Origin: Roseobacter sp.
Lineage (GTDB): Bacteria > Pseudomonadota > Alphaproteobacteria > Rhodobacterales > Rhodobacteraceae
Direction of reading: 5' to 3'
Assembly: GCA_024636475.1 (NCBI GenBank)
Contig: JAGXHA010000011.1
Location: 1-64,000 of the forward strand
DNA length: 64,000 bases
Shown: positions 8,985 to 17,876 of the stretch, in pieces
Numbering within the stretch: the stretch's first letter is position 1
How the letters are laid out: each line of letters begins with the position of its first letter
Position numbers and translations under genes: made by a program
The notes under the pieces: model-generated
Seen by the model: the letters and a program-made list of their open reading frames with translations, nothing else
Databases searched by the model: none
Told to the model about the DNA's origin: nothing

Positions 8985-9620
8985 ATGGCACTGTCACTGG
9001 AAAAAGTTGCTCCCGGGGCTGGTCATCTTGGTGAATGGTATTGGTATTTTAGTCAGACGGAGAAGCAGCCCTTGCAATCGGACCGTACTGAGATCGAAAA
9101 CCTTATCGCACGCGTTGCTATGAAGGATCGTGTCGCGTTTGATCAGCTTTATGACCGTGTTTCTGCGAAACTATTCGGGGTTTGCCTGCGTGTTTTGAAC
9201 AAGCGCGCCGCCGCAGAGGATGCCATGCAGGATACATTTGTAAAGATATGGAAAAATGCAGATCGTTATTCTGCCAACGGATTAAGTCCGATGACATGGC
9301 TGATCACAATTGCGCGAAACACCTCTATCGACCGCCTTCGGGCCCGTAAAAAGGGTCACCAAGATATCGACACCCCCGGTTTTGAATTGGTCGCCCCGGG
9401 GCTGAATCCCGAACAGGCGGTTGTTGCATCATCCGAGGCATCGCGCCTGTCGGGATGTCTGGACACGCTTGAGGAAGATCGTGCCAAAGCCATTCGCGGG
9501 GCGTATCTTGACGGTGAAACCTACGCCGATCTTGCGGACCGCTTTGGTGTGCCGCTTAACACAATGCGCACATGGCTGCGGCGCGGGCTGATTGCCTTGC
9601 GGGAATGTATGAGCCAATGA
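8985..9620 (+). CDS. ECF RNA polymerase sigma factor, SigK-like
   Basis: Group 4 sigma factor (up to 211 aa). Region 2 (about 46-115) contains FDQLYDRV, the AEDAMQDTFVKIW core-binding segment and the -10 recognition helix followed by SIDRLRARKKG. Region 4 (about 150-208) carries the helix-turn-helix YADLADRFGVPLNTMRTWLRRGL. The ATG given has no good ribosome site. A TTG at 9072, preceded by GGAG, would remove 29 residues that do not look like sigma factor and may be the true start. The stop overlaps the start of the anti-sigma gene (ATGA), the usual sigma/anti-sigma arrangement. Target promoters cannot be named from this window, but the nearby msrB is a candidate. Confidence 0.88.
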   Translation: MALSLEKVAPGAGHLGEWYWYFSQTEKQPLQSDRTEIENLIARVAMKDRVAFDQLYDRVSAKLFGVCLRVLNKRAAAEDAMQDTFVKIWKNADRYSANGLSPMTWLITIARNTSIDRLRARKKGHQDIDTPGFELVAPGLNPEQAVVASSEASRLSGCLDTLEEDRAKAIRGAYLDGETYADLADRFGVPLNTMRTWLRRGLIALRECMSQ

Positions 9621-10309
9621 CAGAACAAACAGATACCCCGCGTGACGATGATGTCCTGGCCGCCGAACTTGTGCTTGGCCTGCCATCTGAAAAGGATCTC
9701 TTGGAGGGTCGCCGCAGAATGGCGACAGACTCGGAATTTGCATCACGAGTTGTCTTTTGGCAGGAACGCCTGAGTGCGATGACAGATGACATTAACCCCG
9801 TCAAACCGCCCGCGCGGGTCAAGAAAAAGCTACTTGCGCAAGTCTTTCCCAAAACCCGTGTTTCTGTCTTGCAGCGCGTTTGGCTGTGGCAGGGTGTCAG
9901 CATGGTATCCGTACTGTTTGCCGGCTACTTAGGCGTTCAACTGCTCGAGATGAACACGCGGCCAGACGCCCAGCCGACTGTATTGGCGGCCCAACTGGGC
10001 AGTGATACAAGCGCGTTGCAGGTCTTGGCGGTTGTCGAGCCGGTAAAGCACGAAATCGCTTTGCGTCGTATCTCGGGCGAGGTGTTGCCAAACCGTGTGT
10101 TCGAGCTTTGGGCGATCTTGCCCGACCAGGCACCGGTTTCGTTGGGCGTCTTACCTGACAGCGAAACAGTGCGCGTTCTTGTGCCTGAAGCTTTGCGCAG
10201 TCAGGCCGCCGAGATAACGCTGGCCATTTCGGACGAACCCATAGGGGGCTCTCCAACGGGTGCGCCTACCGGTGCCGTGCTTGCTGCGGGCGAAATGAAA
10301 GAACTTTAA
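9617..10309 (+). CDS. Anti-sigma factor, RskA-like, membrane-anchored
   Basis: Predicted anti-sigma-K-type factor (230 aa) that should hold the preceding ECF sigma factor at the membrane. The cytoplasmic N-terminal part (1-88) includes AAELVLGLP, typical of RskA proteins. One membrane helix lies at about 89-108 (VWLWQGVSMVSVLFAGYLGV). The extracytoplasmic RskA domain follows, with VFELWAILPDQAPVSLGVLP and a C-terminal segment with PTGAPTGAVLAAG. The start is set by the four-base overlap with the sigma gene. Release of the sigma factor presumably follows an envelope signal, but no protease gene is adjacent. Confidence 0.85.
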   Translation: MTEQTDTPRDDDVLAAELVLGLPSEKDLLEGRRRMATDSEFASRVVFWQERLSAMTDDINPVKPPARVKKKLLAQVFPKTRVSVLQRVWLWQGVSMVSVLFAGYLGVQLLEMNTRPDAQPTVLAAQLGSDTSALQVLAVVEPVKHEIALRRISGEVLPNRVFELWAILPDQAPVSLGVLPDSETVRVLVPEALRSQAAEITLAISDEPIGGSPTGAPTGAVLAAGEMKEL

Positions 10310-10708
10310 ACCTGTTTTCGCGGATCATGTCGGACTTGCGACGCCGATGTACTGCGTGGTTAAGCGATTAATATTTCGAAATTGATCAAAAACCGCAGAT
10401 TATTTCCAATCACCTGAAACTCTTTGTCATTCATCCTCGTTGATACCGTATCTCGGCATCATAATGAAAACTGATGCCAAGAGTGGTGTTTGCGAGTTTT
10501 AGAGCAGCATATTTGGAAAAAGCGACGTGTCGCCGATGTGATCAGATGCTGCTCGTAAAGGTGAAATGGAACGATTTGCCGTTGTAACCAGTTTAACTAG
10601 TGTTCGCGCATTGCGCATGTAACGAGTGACCTGCCGGACAGTTCTGTATTGCAGACTGTTCGGCAGATTTTATTTCCATCTGGACGATGTGACCGAGAGG
10701 GGCTTTTG
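10310..10708. other. Structured intergenic region before msrB, possible small RNA
   Basis: This 399-base stretch has no credible protein gene but holds ordered structure. An outer 9-bp inverted repeat (GAGCAGCAT at 10502-10510, ATGCTGCTC at 10546-10554) encloses a small hairpin, GCGAC-GT-GTCGC, at 10522-10533. A terminator-like hairpin follows at 10631-10666. Together they look like a short noncoding RNA with its own terminator, or a long structured leader for msrB. Promoter elements were not identified. Confidence 0.45.
10631..10675 (+). terminator. Terminator-like hairpin upstream of msrB
   Basis: Twelve-base arms (CTGCCGGACAGT and ACTGTTCGGCAG) pair with a single G-U wobble around a 12-base loop and are followed by ATTTTATTT. 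It ends about 33 bases before the msrB start, so it could terminate an upstream transcript or attenuate msrB. Confidence 0.6.
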
Positions 10709-11203
10709 ATGAAACGCCGGACATTATTGAAATACAGCAGTTTTGTGATGGCGCTGACGCCATTTTCTTTTACGGCACCTGCCCGCGCCGGCACCGTTGC
10801 CGAGGGTGACTTTGAAGTAAGCTATACTCCGGCAGAGTGGCGCGAAAGGCTGGACGAGGAAGCCTATGAAGTGCTGCGCAATGGGGGCACAGAACGCCCT
10901 TTTTCTAGCCCTTTGAACGACGAAGACCGCAAAGGTGTGTACCATTGCAAAGGCTGTGACCAGAGCCTTTATAGCTCTGAGACAAAATATGAAAGTGGCA
11001 CAGGCTGGCCCAGCTTTTATGCCCCCCTTGAAAATGCGGTTGCTACGATGCCGGATCGCAGTCTGTTTTCTGTCCGTACAGAGGTGCATTGTGACCGGTG
11101 TGGTGGCCATTTGGGCCATATCTTCGACGATGGCCCCGAACCGACGGGCAAACGGCATTGCCTGAATGGCGTTGCATTGACGTTTGAACCTGCCACTGCA
11201 TGA
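10709..11203 (+). CDS. msrB: Peptide-methionine (R)-S-oxide reductase MsrB, exported
   Basis: Reduces methionine-R-sulfoxide in proteins (164 aa). The SelR domain covers about 35-160. Zinc ligands are Cys80/Cys83 (YHCKGC) and Cys128/Cys131 (HCDRCGGHLGHIFDDG), and the catalytic Cys is Cys151 in RHCLNGVALTF. The N-terminus (MKRRTLLK, then a hydrophobic stretch to ARAG) is a signal peptide with a twin-Arg pair, so the enzyme probably acts in the periplasm, possibly exported by Tat. The start was chosen for this signal and a GAGAGG site. Its stop overlaps the doxX start by four bases. Placement after an ECF sigma/anti-sigma pair suggests oxidative-stress control, which is inference. Confidence 0.92.
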   Translation: MKRRTLLKYSSFVMALTPFSFTAPARAGTVAEGDFEVSYTPAEWRERLDEEAYEVLRNGGTERPFSSPLNDEDRKGVYHCKGCDQSLYSSETKYESGTGWPSFYAPLENAVATMPDRSLFSVRTEVHCDRCGGHLGHIFDDGPEPTGKRHCLNGVALTFEPATA

Positions 11204-11568
11204 GCGACAAGATAACAGACACGCTAGTGCTTTTGGGCCGCCTGTTGTTGGCGGCCCTTTTTGTTGCCGGATGTGTTCAAAAACTTATTGCACCCGAAGC
11301 GACACAAGCGCTGCTTGAAGCGCGCGGATTGCCGACGATTTTGGTTTGGCCTGCGATGGCATTCAACGGTTTTGCCGCGTTTTGCCTGATGTGTGGGTTT
11401 TGGTTGGCTCCCGTCAGCTTTGCCTTGGCGCTCTACTGTATGATCACAAGTATTTTCCATTTGATCCCGGACGACCCATGGCAGATGTCGATCTTTGTCA
11501 AGAACTGGGCCATTGCAGGCGGCTTGCTGGTCTTGACCGCCCAGACGGTGCAGCAGTCCACCCGCTAA
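11200..11568 (+). CDS. DoxX family membrane protein
   Basis: Small integral membrane protein (122 aa) with about four hydrophobic helices (roughly 8-27, 45-65, 70-88, 98-115). The LLLAALFVAGCVQKLI opening and HLIPDDPW segment fit the DoxX/SURF4-like family, whose members have been linked to membrane redox and thiol stress. It is translationally coupled to msrB (ATGA overlap), so it may supply electrons or otherwise support the periplasmic reductase. That functional link is inference. Its end meets the hrpB gene tail to tail with a four-base overlap. Confidence 0.8.
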   Translation: MSDKITDTLVLLGRLLLAALFVAGCVQKLIAPEATQALLEARGLPTILVWPAMAFNGFAAFCLMCGFWLAPVSFALALYCMITSIFHLIPDDPWQMSIFVKNWAIAGGLLVLTAQTVQQSTR

Positions 11569-13988
11569 GTCCCGCGCGGCTTTGCCCGCAAGGTCGGATC
11601 GGCCTGCGTTGGATCTTCTGGCCAGGGGTGTCGAGGATAGCTTGCGCGCATGTCTTTGCGCACATCCGCATAGGATCCGATCCAAAACCCCGGCAAGTCA
11701 GTGGTCACCTGAACGGGGCGCTGAGCGGGTGACAACAGTGTGATTTGCAAGGGTTGCCCCGCGATCATGGGATGCCGGGTGACGCCAAACACCTCTTGCA
11801 GGCGCAACGAGATTTGGGGTTGCGCACCTTCGTAGTCAATTGCCAGTTTACGTCCCAGTGGCGTCGTAAAATGCGACGGGGCTGCTTTGTCCAACGCCTG
11901 TTGCTGATCCCAAGACAGCCGCGCTGTCAGGGCTGGAAGTAAATCAAACCCCTTCCAATCGCCTGCGCTGCGGACATTGACGAGATGGGGTAGCAGCCAG
12001 TCTCTCACCGTCTCCAACAGGTGAGTGTCCGAGAAATCCGGAAAATTGGCAAAGTCTGAGCCCATCAACCGCGCACGCGCCAGAAACAGCTTGGCGGCTT
12101 TGCCTGGGATCAGGCCCAGTTGCCGCACGCCGTCCAACATTGCCACAGCAACATCTTCGGGGGTCGCATCAGCCCATGCGCGATCATCCAGCACCAAAGC
12201 GCCAAAGCGCTCCTGTTGCCGCGTCAGCACGCGTCCGTCCCGCCGCGACCACGTGCAGACGTTATGCCATGCGATCTGATCGGGAAATGTGTCGCGTAGG
12301 TCGGTATCGGACAGGCGCACCGCTTGACGGATACGCGCCTCGCGCGGGTCGCCGTCCAAGTCGGTCGCAACCAGCATGCGCTCGCCCGCCATAGGATCAC
12401 CGTCATTTACCACAGCCCCCTTACCACCAGACATCACGAAGCGCGCGCTATCGCCTTTGCGGCGAAGCGCTACACGGTCCGGATAGGCAAGTGCGGCCAG
12501 CACCCCAAGAGTGTCAGGGCCTTGGGGCGACTGCCCACGGGCGAGGCGCTTTGCCTCTTGGCGGATGCGGGCGAGGGTGGCTTGGTTGGGTTCGCCCAGA
12601 CTGCGCTTGCCCGCGACAGCATCCATGCGCAAAGACAGATCAATGGGCGCGCCGCGCAGCGGGTCCCGTTCTGACAGGACCGCGGCCAGTGTTGGGGCAC
12701 TGCGCCCGCCTTTTGCCACCATGTGGGCCAGTCTGGGATGCAGTGGCAACCGCGCCAACGCGCGGCCGTGATCGGTGATGCGCCCTGCGCCATCCAATGC
12801 GCCGAGCATTTTCAAAACGCCTTGCGCTTCGGCCAGACGCCCCTCGTGCGGGGGCGTGACAAAGCTGAGGTCGGCGGCTTGCGCGCCCCACATCGCCAAC
12901 TCAAGCGCAAAGGATGACAGGTCGCCAACCTCTATCTCGGCAGGCGGAAAGGCTGCCAATGCGCCTTCTTCACCTCTGGTCCACAGCTTAAAAGCGATCC
13001 CTTTGGAAACACGCCCGGCGCGGCCGGCCCTTTGGGTGGCTTCGGCCCGCGTCACCCGGTCTGTCACCAGACGGGACATACCCGACGACGGGTCAAATTC
13101 TGCTCGCCGCGCACGCCCACCATCCACAACGATCTGAATGCCCTCGATGGTAAGCGAGGTTTCAGCAATAGAGGTTGCCAGCACGATCTTGCGCCCCGAT
13201 TTGGCAGGGGCAATGGCTGCGCGCTGTGCTTTGAATTCCATCGCGCCAAACAGGGGGGCAACCGTACAGTCGGGGGGCAACCGGTCCCGCAATGCGACCT
13301 CGACGCGGCGTATCTCCCCTTCACCGGGCAGAAACACCAAAGCCGATCCCGGGGCCGTGTTTACCGCGTGGATCACCAGATCGGCCAGGGCCTGTTCGAA
13401 ACGCTGCTTGCCGACGGGACGATCCAGCCAATGTGGCTTGACCTCAAAACTGCGACCTTCCGAGGTGACAATCGGCGCGTCCATCAAGGCTGCAACGGGT
13501 GCAGCGTCCAAAGTGGCAGACATCGCGACCAGCAGCAGATCGTCGCGCAACGCACCCGCCACCTCAAGACACAGCGCAAGGCCCAGATCGGCATTGAGAG
13601 ACCGTTCGTGAAATTCATCGAAGATCACCGCGCCAACGCCAGGCAGGTCCGGATCTTGTTGGAGCATCCGGGTCAGGATCCCTTCGGTCACCACCTCGAT
13701 GCGGGTATCTGCGCTGATGCTTGACGCCCCCCGCACGCGAAAGCCAACCGTCTGCCCGACGTCCTGACCCAAAGTGGCAGACATGCGTTCAGCGGCAGCC
13801 CGTGCGGCAAGGCGGCGGGGTTCCAGCATGATAATCCGGCCCTGTGTCAGGCCCGCGTCCAGCATCGCCAAGGGCACCCTTGTGGTTTTACCCGCACCAG
13901 GCGGCGCTTGCAGAACCACACGGCCCGATCTGCGCAGGGCGTCAATCACCTGCGGCATTACCTGATCAATGGGAAGTTCATACGCCAT
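11565..13988 (-). CDS. hrpB: ATP-dependent helicase HrpB
   Basis: DEAH-box superfamily 2 helicase (807 aa, normal length for HrpB). Walker A is APPGAGKTT near residue 29, Walker B is FDEFHERS, motif III is MSATLD, and motif VI is QRAGRAGR. The helicase-associated HA2 region follows, then the HrpB-specific C-terminal domain (from about 690). The start was chosen at MAYELPIDQVMP because the helicase domain begins there; an upstream in-frame extension of 43 codons carries no family similarity. It is divergent from meaB. Family members are RNA helicase-like; the cellular substrate in bacteria is poorly defined. Confidence 0.9.
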   Translation of the reverse strand: MAYELPIDQVMPQVIDALRRSGRVVLQAPPGAGKTTRVPLAMLDAGLTQGRIIMLEPRRLAARAAAERMSATLGQDVGQTVGFRVRGASSISADTRIEVVTEGILTRMLQQDPDLPGVGAVIFDEFHERSLNADLGLALCLEVAGALRDDLLLVAMSATLDAAPVAALMDAPIVTSEGRSFEVKPHWLDRPVGKQRFEQALADLVIHAVNTAPGSALVFLPGEGEIRRVEVALRDRLPPDCTVAPLFGAMEFKAQRAAIAPAKSGRKIVLATSIAETSLTIEGIQIVVDGGRARRAEFDPSSGMSRLVTDRVTRAEATQRAGRAGRVSKGIAFKLWTRGEEGALAAFPPAEIEVGDLSSFALELAMWGAQAADLSFVTPPHEGRLAEAQGVLKMLGALDGAGRITDHGRALARLPLHPRLAHMVAKGGRSAPTLAAVLSERDPLRGAPIDLSLRMDAVAGKRSLGEPNQATLARIRQEAKRLARGQSPQGPDTLGVLAALAYPDRVALRRKGDSARFVMSGGKGAVVNDGDPMAGERMLVATDLDGDPREARIRQAVRLSDTDLRDTFPDQIAWHNVCTWSRRDGRVLTRQQERFGALVLDDRAWADATPEDVAVAMLDGVRQLGLIPGKAAKLFLARARLMGSDFANFPDFSDTHLLETVRDWLLPHLVNVRSAGDWKGFDLLPALTARLSWDQQQALDKAAPSHFTTPLGRKLAIDYEGAQPQISLRLQEVFGVTRHPMIAGQPLQITLLSPAQRPVQVTTDLPGFWIGSYADVRKDMRASYPRHPWPEDPTQADPTLRAKPRGT

Positions 13989-14094
13989 AGACTGGGTTAT
14001 GGGTGAAACTCTGCGCGCCGCCAACCCTACCGTTGCTCTGGACATTTGCAGAGCATCGTTTGAAAGATGCAGGCCAAGGTAAAGGGGCAGTGGC

Positions 14095-15066
14095 ATGGAT
14101 ATCGAGAATTTGGCCAAAGGGATCGCCGGGGGGGAACGCCGTGCGCTGGCACGCGGGATTACGCTGGTCGAATCGTCCCGGTCAGATCACAGAGCCCAGG
14201 CGACAGCCCTGCTTGCGGCCCTGCCAAAAGAACGCGAGGCATTGCGGATCGGGCTGTCTGGAACGCCGGGTGTGGGCAAATCGACCTTTATCGAAAGTTT
14301 TGGCATGATGCTGATTGCGCGCGGTCTGCGCGTGGCCGTGCTGGCGATCGACCCGTCATCGTCCCGTACTGGCGGATCGATACTTGGCGACAAGACCCGT
14401 ATGGATATGCTGGCCCGCGAGAGCGCGGCGTTTATCCGCCCGTCTCCCAGTCAGACACATCTGGGCGGTGTTGCGCGGCGCACCCGCGAAGCGGTCAGCC
14501 TGTGCGAAGCGGCTGGCTTTGATGTCGTGCTGATCGAGACCGTAGGCGTTGGCCAGTCGGAAACGGTTGTTGCAGAGATGTCGGATGTCTTCTTGCTGCT
14601 TCTCGCGCCCGCGGGAGGGGACGAGTTGCAAGGTGTGAAGCGCGGGATCATGGAAATGGCGGATATCATCGTGGTCAATAAAGCCGACGGTGATCTTAAA
14701 CCTGCGGCATCGCGCACCTGTGCGGATTACGCAGGAGCATTGCGACTGCTGCGCAAACGCCCGCAGGACCCAGACGGATTTCCCAAAGCGATGATGGTTT
14801 CAGCCTTGCAGGAAAACGGCCTGAAAGAGGCGTGGGACGAGGTGAAAACCCTGACAGACTGGCGTCGGGAGCAAGGGTTTTGGCAGCGCACACGCGCAGC
14901 GCAAGCCCGCTACTGGTTTGAACAGGCAGTCAAACACGCCTTGTTGGCCCAGTTGGACGCGCCAAAAGCGAAAGCAGCCCTGAAGGCGCTAAGCGACCGT
15001 GTGGCGCAAGGTGCGGAGGACCCGACCAAGGCAGCACAGGATTTCGTGATGCAGTTGGACCGTTGA
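14095..15066 (+). CDS. meaB: Methylmalonyl-CoA mutase-associated GTPase MeaB
   Basis: G3E-family P-loop GTPase (323 aa) that protects and loads adenosylcobalamin-dependent methylmalonyl-CoA mutase. The P-loop GTPGVGKST is at 56-64. [20 protein letters not shown] is the switch region typical of MeaB/Arg[10 protein letters not shown] is Walker B/G3, and VVNKADGD is the NKxD guanine-specificity motif. The C-terminal helical dimerisation part is present. No mutase gene lies in this window. Upstream it diverges from hrpB with 106 bases between; downstream are two tandem hairpins and the convergent xerC. Confidence 0.93.
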   Translation: MDIENLAKGIAGGERRALARGITLVESSRSDHRAQATALLAALPKEREALRIGLSGTPGVGKSTFIESFGMMLIARGLRVAVLAIDPSSSRTGGSILGDKTRMDMLARESAAFIRPSPSQTHLGGVARRTREAVSLCEAAGFDVVLIETVGVGQSETVVAEMSDVFLLLLAPAGGDELQGVKRGIMEMADIIVVNKADGDLKPAASRTCADYAGALRLLRKRPQDPDGFPKAMMVSALQENGLKEAWDEVKTLTDWRREQGFWQRTRAAQARYWFEQAVKHALLAQLDAPKAKAALKALSDRVAQGAEDPTKAAQDFVMQLDR

Positions 15067-15074
15067 AACGGGGG

Positions 15075-15118
15075 CGGAATTTTCAAAAATTCCGGGGCGA
15101 TTTCTTTGAACGAAATCG
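15075..15118. repeat. Two tandem hairpins after meaB
   Basis: Two short palindromes follow each other in the meaB-xerC gap: CGGAATT / AATTCCG (15075-15094) and CGATTTC / GAAATCG (15098-15118). Neither has a clean T-run on either strand. They may act as a bidirectional terminator between the converging genes, or be a dispersed paired-palindrome element. Confidence 0.5.
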
Positions 15119-15140
15119 GCGAGTTTCGCGAGGGTGATGC

Positions 15141-16085
15141 CTAGCCCGCCGCCTTGGGGTGGGCGCTATTGTAGACTTCCATCAAACGGGCTGTATCGAC
15201 AGCCGTGTAGGCTTGGGTCGTTGATAGCGATGCGTGGCCAAGCAGCTCTTGTATCGCGCGCAAGTCACCGCCCGCATCCAGCAGATGGGTCGCAAAGCTG
15301 TGGCGCATCGCATGGGGTGTCGCCGTTGCAGGCAATCCCAACTGCATGCGCGCATCTGCCATCACCTGCGAGATGGCGCGGGCTGCCAAGGGACCTCCGC
15401 GCACAGCTTTGAACAGGGGGGCGTCGCGTTCCTGGGGGAAAGGGCAGGCGCGTAGATAGGCCTCCACGGCTTCCTGGACAGCAGGCAGAACAGGCACAAC
15501 GCGTTCTTTGCCGCCTTTGCCTAAAATGCGCAAAACATCCGGCAGAGGGGCATCCTTGCCTTTCAGCGCCAGTGCTTCGGATATCCGCAGTCCGCATCCC
15601 CAAAGCAGGGTCAGCACAGCCACATCGCGGGCTGCGACCCATGGGTGGCGCGATTGCATTTCCACGCACTCTATCATCGCCTTGGCGGCATCGATCGCCA
15701 AGGGGCGGGGGAGCTTTTTGGGAAACTTGGGTGACCGCGTCGATAAAACAGCTGTCGCCTCGAACCCTTCGCGCTCTGCCAGCCAGCGATAGAATGCTTT
15801 TACTGCTGACAGTTTACGCGCCAGCGAGCGTGGCCCAACATCAGGCCCGCGGGTTCTTGCCATCCAACTGCGCATGTCCGAGATGGTCAGCTTTGCCAGC
15901 GCGCCCAACCCCTGACTGTCGCCTTTGTGCAGCGTCATGAAGGCCAGAAAATCGGTAACATCGCCCTGATAGGCTGTGATCGTGTTCTCGGCGGCCCCCT
16001 TGAGAGCGCGCTGGTGACCAAGCCACGTCTGCAACGCGTCCCGCGCAGCGGGGCTGATTAAAAGAGCGTTTGCGCCCGTGCTCAA
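15141..16085 (-). CDS. xerC: Tyrosine recombinase XerC
   Basis: Site-specific recombinase (314 aa, usual length) expected to resolve chromosome dimers at dif together with XerD. The N-terminal SAM-like core-binding domain is at about 15-105 and the catalytic domain at about 125-305. Catalytic residues are visible: Arg168 (GLRISEAL), His258 and Arg261 (HAMRHSFATHLL), His284 (LGHASLSTT) and the nucleophile Tyr293. The start is taken as the TTG that overlaps the DUF484 stop (TTGA), because homology begins there; longer in-frame starts run deep inside DUF484. XerC-DUF484 neighbourhood is common in proteobacteria. A mobile-element integrase is unlikely given this context. Confidence 0.88.
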   Translation of the reverse strand: MSTGANALLISPAARDALQTWLGHQRALKGAAENTITAYQGDVTDFLAFMTLHKGDSQGLGALAKLTISDMRSWMARTRGPDVGPRSLARKLSAVKAFYRWLAEREGFEATAVLSTRSPKFPKKLPRPLAIDAAKAMIECVEMQSRHPWVAARDVAVLTLLWGCGLRISEALALKGKDAPLPDVLRILGKGGKERVVPVLPAVQEAVEAYLRACPFPQERDAPLFKAVRGGPLAARAISQVMADARMQLGLPATATPHAMRHSFATHLLDAGGDLRAIQELLGHASLSTTQAYTAVDTARLMEVYNSAHPKAAG

Positions 16086-16789
16086 GACAGCCAGCGGCGC
16101 ATCGCCCGCTCGAAGACACCTGCAAAAAAGCCCAACAGGTCGGTGCCTTGTTGCGGGCCGAACATATGCGGATCTTCTGATCCCAGAATCAACAGGCCGG
16201 GCAGACGCCCCTCGCCGAAGTTCAGCTTGAGGCATGCCTCTGATCTGATCCAATCCGCGCTATCGCCGTAAACGCTGGCGGGGCTGTCTTGCACGCCGCG
16301 CAAAGTCACTTGGCGAACAGTGCCGCCACGCCCCGATGTCAGATATTCGTTGATAAAGCCCGGTTCGGCCACGTTGAGCACATCGCCAAGCCGTTTGACG
16401 GCCGGGTCATTGTCGTTCTGAACAGATTCCAGCACCAGCCGCACCGCATCGACGCGTAGAATATCGGCAACTTCGCCGCCAAGATCACGCAAGAAGGTCT
16501 CAAACTCGACCGGGTCCAGCATGCGCAGGACCGCGCGGTGAATCTGGTTTGTGCCTGCAAGGTTCTCGTAAGCTGCAGCGATAACATTGCGATGGGTGTC
16601 TTCCAGCCGGTCCAGTCGTGTCTCCAGCCGGTCCATGGCGATGCCGCGCAAATCCACGATATTGCCGCCCATTGCACGCTCGTTTGCGGCTATAAGAGCT
16701 TGCATTACATCGCTGTCGTCAAGGATGACATCGGGTTGCGAAATAATCGCTTCGCGAAGAGAATCTTCGATCTTGTGGTTGCTGCTCAT
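16082..16789 (-). CDS. DUF484 family protein
   Basis: Conserved protein of unknown function (235 aa). The DUF484 domain, a GAF-like fold, spans most of the chain. The segments LEDTHRNVIAAAYENLAGTNQIHRAVLRML and the C-terminal LLILGSEDPHMFGPQQGTDLLGFFAGVFERA are typical; in related families the latter contains the RFxPxxGTxFL-like signature. It lies directly upstream of and overlapping xerC, a linkage kept in many proteobacteria, but a functional connection to dimer resolution is not established. No catalytic motif is seen. Confidence 0.85.
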   Translation of the reverse strand: MSSNHKIEDSLREAIISQPDVILDDSDVMQALIAANERAMGGNIVDLRGIAMDRLETRLDRLEDTHRNVIAAAYENLAGTNQIHRAVLRMLDPVEFETFLRDLGGEVADILRVDAVRLVLESVQNDNDPAVKRLGDVLNVAEPGFINEYLTSGRGGTVRQVTLRGVQDSPASVYGDSADWIRSEACLKLNFGEGRLPGLLILGSEDPHMFGPQQGTDLLGFFAGVFERAMRRWLS

Positions 16790-17086
16790 GCCTGTCTCGT
16801 TCTTATTTTTGGTGTTGATACCATGAGGTTTCGATAAAATCTGCCCTTTTCTTTTGGATTTCCGCCAATTTTTTTCGGCAGGTCCAGAAGATTTCAGCTT
16901 TTGGATAGTCGCTGCTGCAGCATTTGCTTGTCAGCTTCGCGCTTGGAAGCATTCAGAGACACTATGAGAGAAAACCTCTTAAGCAGGGCTGAACAGGCCA
17001 ACATCCTCTTCCCCCTCAGCCTATCCAAGTTACGCGCGTTACCTGAAAGCATCGCGCGTAACCGGAGTGATGGCTCATAGGCCGGC

Positions 17087-17740
17087 TTAAAGAATTTTCT
17101 GACCGGTCTTCGCCCAATCAGACATGAATTGCTCAAGTCCTTGGTTGGTAAGAGGATGCATCGCCAGTTTCTTGATCACCTCTGGTGGGGCGGTCATGAC
17201 GTCTGCACCGATGCGCGCCGCATCCAGAACATGGTTCACCGTGCGGATTGAGGCCGCCAGTATCTGCGTTTCGAAACCGTAGTTGTCGTAAATGATGCGG
17301 ATGTCTTGGATAAGATCCATGCCATCGATGTTGATATCATCCAAGCGACCAATAAAGGGAGAGATGAAGGTCGCCCCCGCCTTGGCCGCAAGCAGGGCCT
17401 GGTTGGCAGAAAAGCACAGCGTGACGTTCACCATCTTGCCTTCGCCCGACAGTACCTTACAGGCCTTGAGGCCATCCCACGTCAGAGGCAGTTTCACCGT
17501 GATGTTGTCAGCGATCTCTGCCAGTTTGCGGCCCTCGGCGATCATATCGTCGGCCTTGAGAGCTACCACTTCTGCAGAAACGGGGCCATCGACCAGATCA
17601 CAAATCTCTTTTGTGACTTCCAGAATATCGCGGCCTGATTTCAGGATTAGCGACGGGTTGGTTGTCACACCATCGACCATTCCCAGATCGTTAAGTTCGG
17701 CAATCGCGTCGATTTCTGCGGTATCTACGAAAAATTTCAT
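17087..17740 (-). CDS. Transaldolase, fructose-6-phosphate aldolase type
   Basis: Short transaldolase (217 aa) of the FSA/TalC subgroup, a TIM barrel that forms a Schiff base on Lys83 (ITVKLPLT). The opening [10 protein letters not shown], the VTTNPSLI segment near 25-32 and the [10 protein letters not shown] segment are all diagnostic. The likely role is interconversion of sedoheptulose-7-phosphate and glyceraldehyde-3-phosphate with erythrose-4-phosphate and fructose-6-phosphate in the non-oxidative pentose phosphate pathway; the alternative is fructose-6-phosphate aldolase activity. Homologues in this bacterial group are normally called transaldolase. It is a single-gene unit, divergent from priA. 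Confidence 0.9.
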   Translation of the reverse strand: MKFFVDTAEIDAIAELNDLGMVDGVTTNPSLILKSGRDILEVTKEICDLVDGPVSAEVVALKADDMIAEGRKLAEIADNITVKLPLTWDGLKACKVLSGEGKMVNVTLCFSANQALLAAKAGATFISPFIGRLDDINIDGMDLIQDIRIIYDNYGFETQILAASIRTVNHVLDAARIGADVMTAPPEVIKKLAMHPLTNQGLEQFMSDWAKTGQKIL

Positions 17741-17876
17741 ATTACGTCTTTCCAGTTAGAAGAGTTGGCAGGTTGGAATAGGCAAGCCAAATGGCTATGT
17801 CCTTTAGCAATGGCTTTAACGCATGATCTGCTTTGCCGAAACCCTAATTCCCGCAACCCCAAGGCCGGAGCAACTG

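Noticed and set aside
15141..16085. Integrase of a genomic island
   Set aside because: Length, motifs and the DUF484 neighbour fit chromosomal XerC; there is no tRNA or attachment-site duplication nearby.
16894..17136. 80-codon minus-strand frame upstream of the DUF484 gene region
   Set aside because: Overlaps the end of the transaldolase gene and has no recognisable features.
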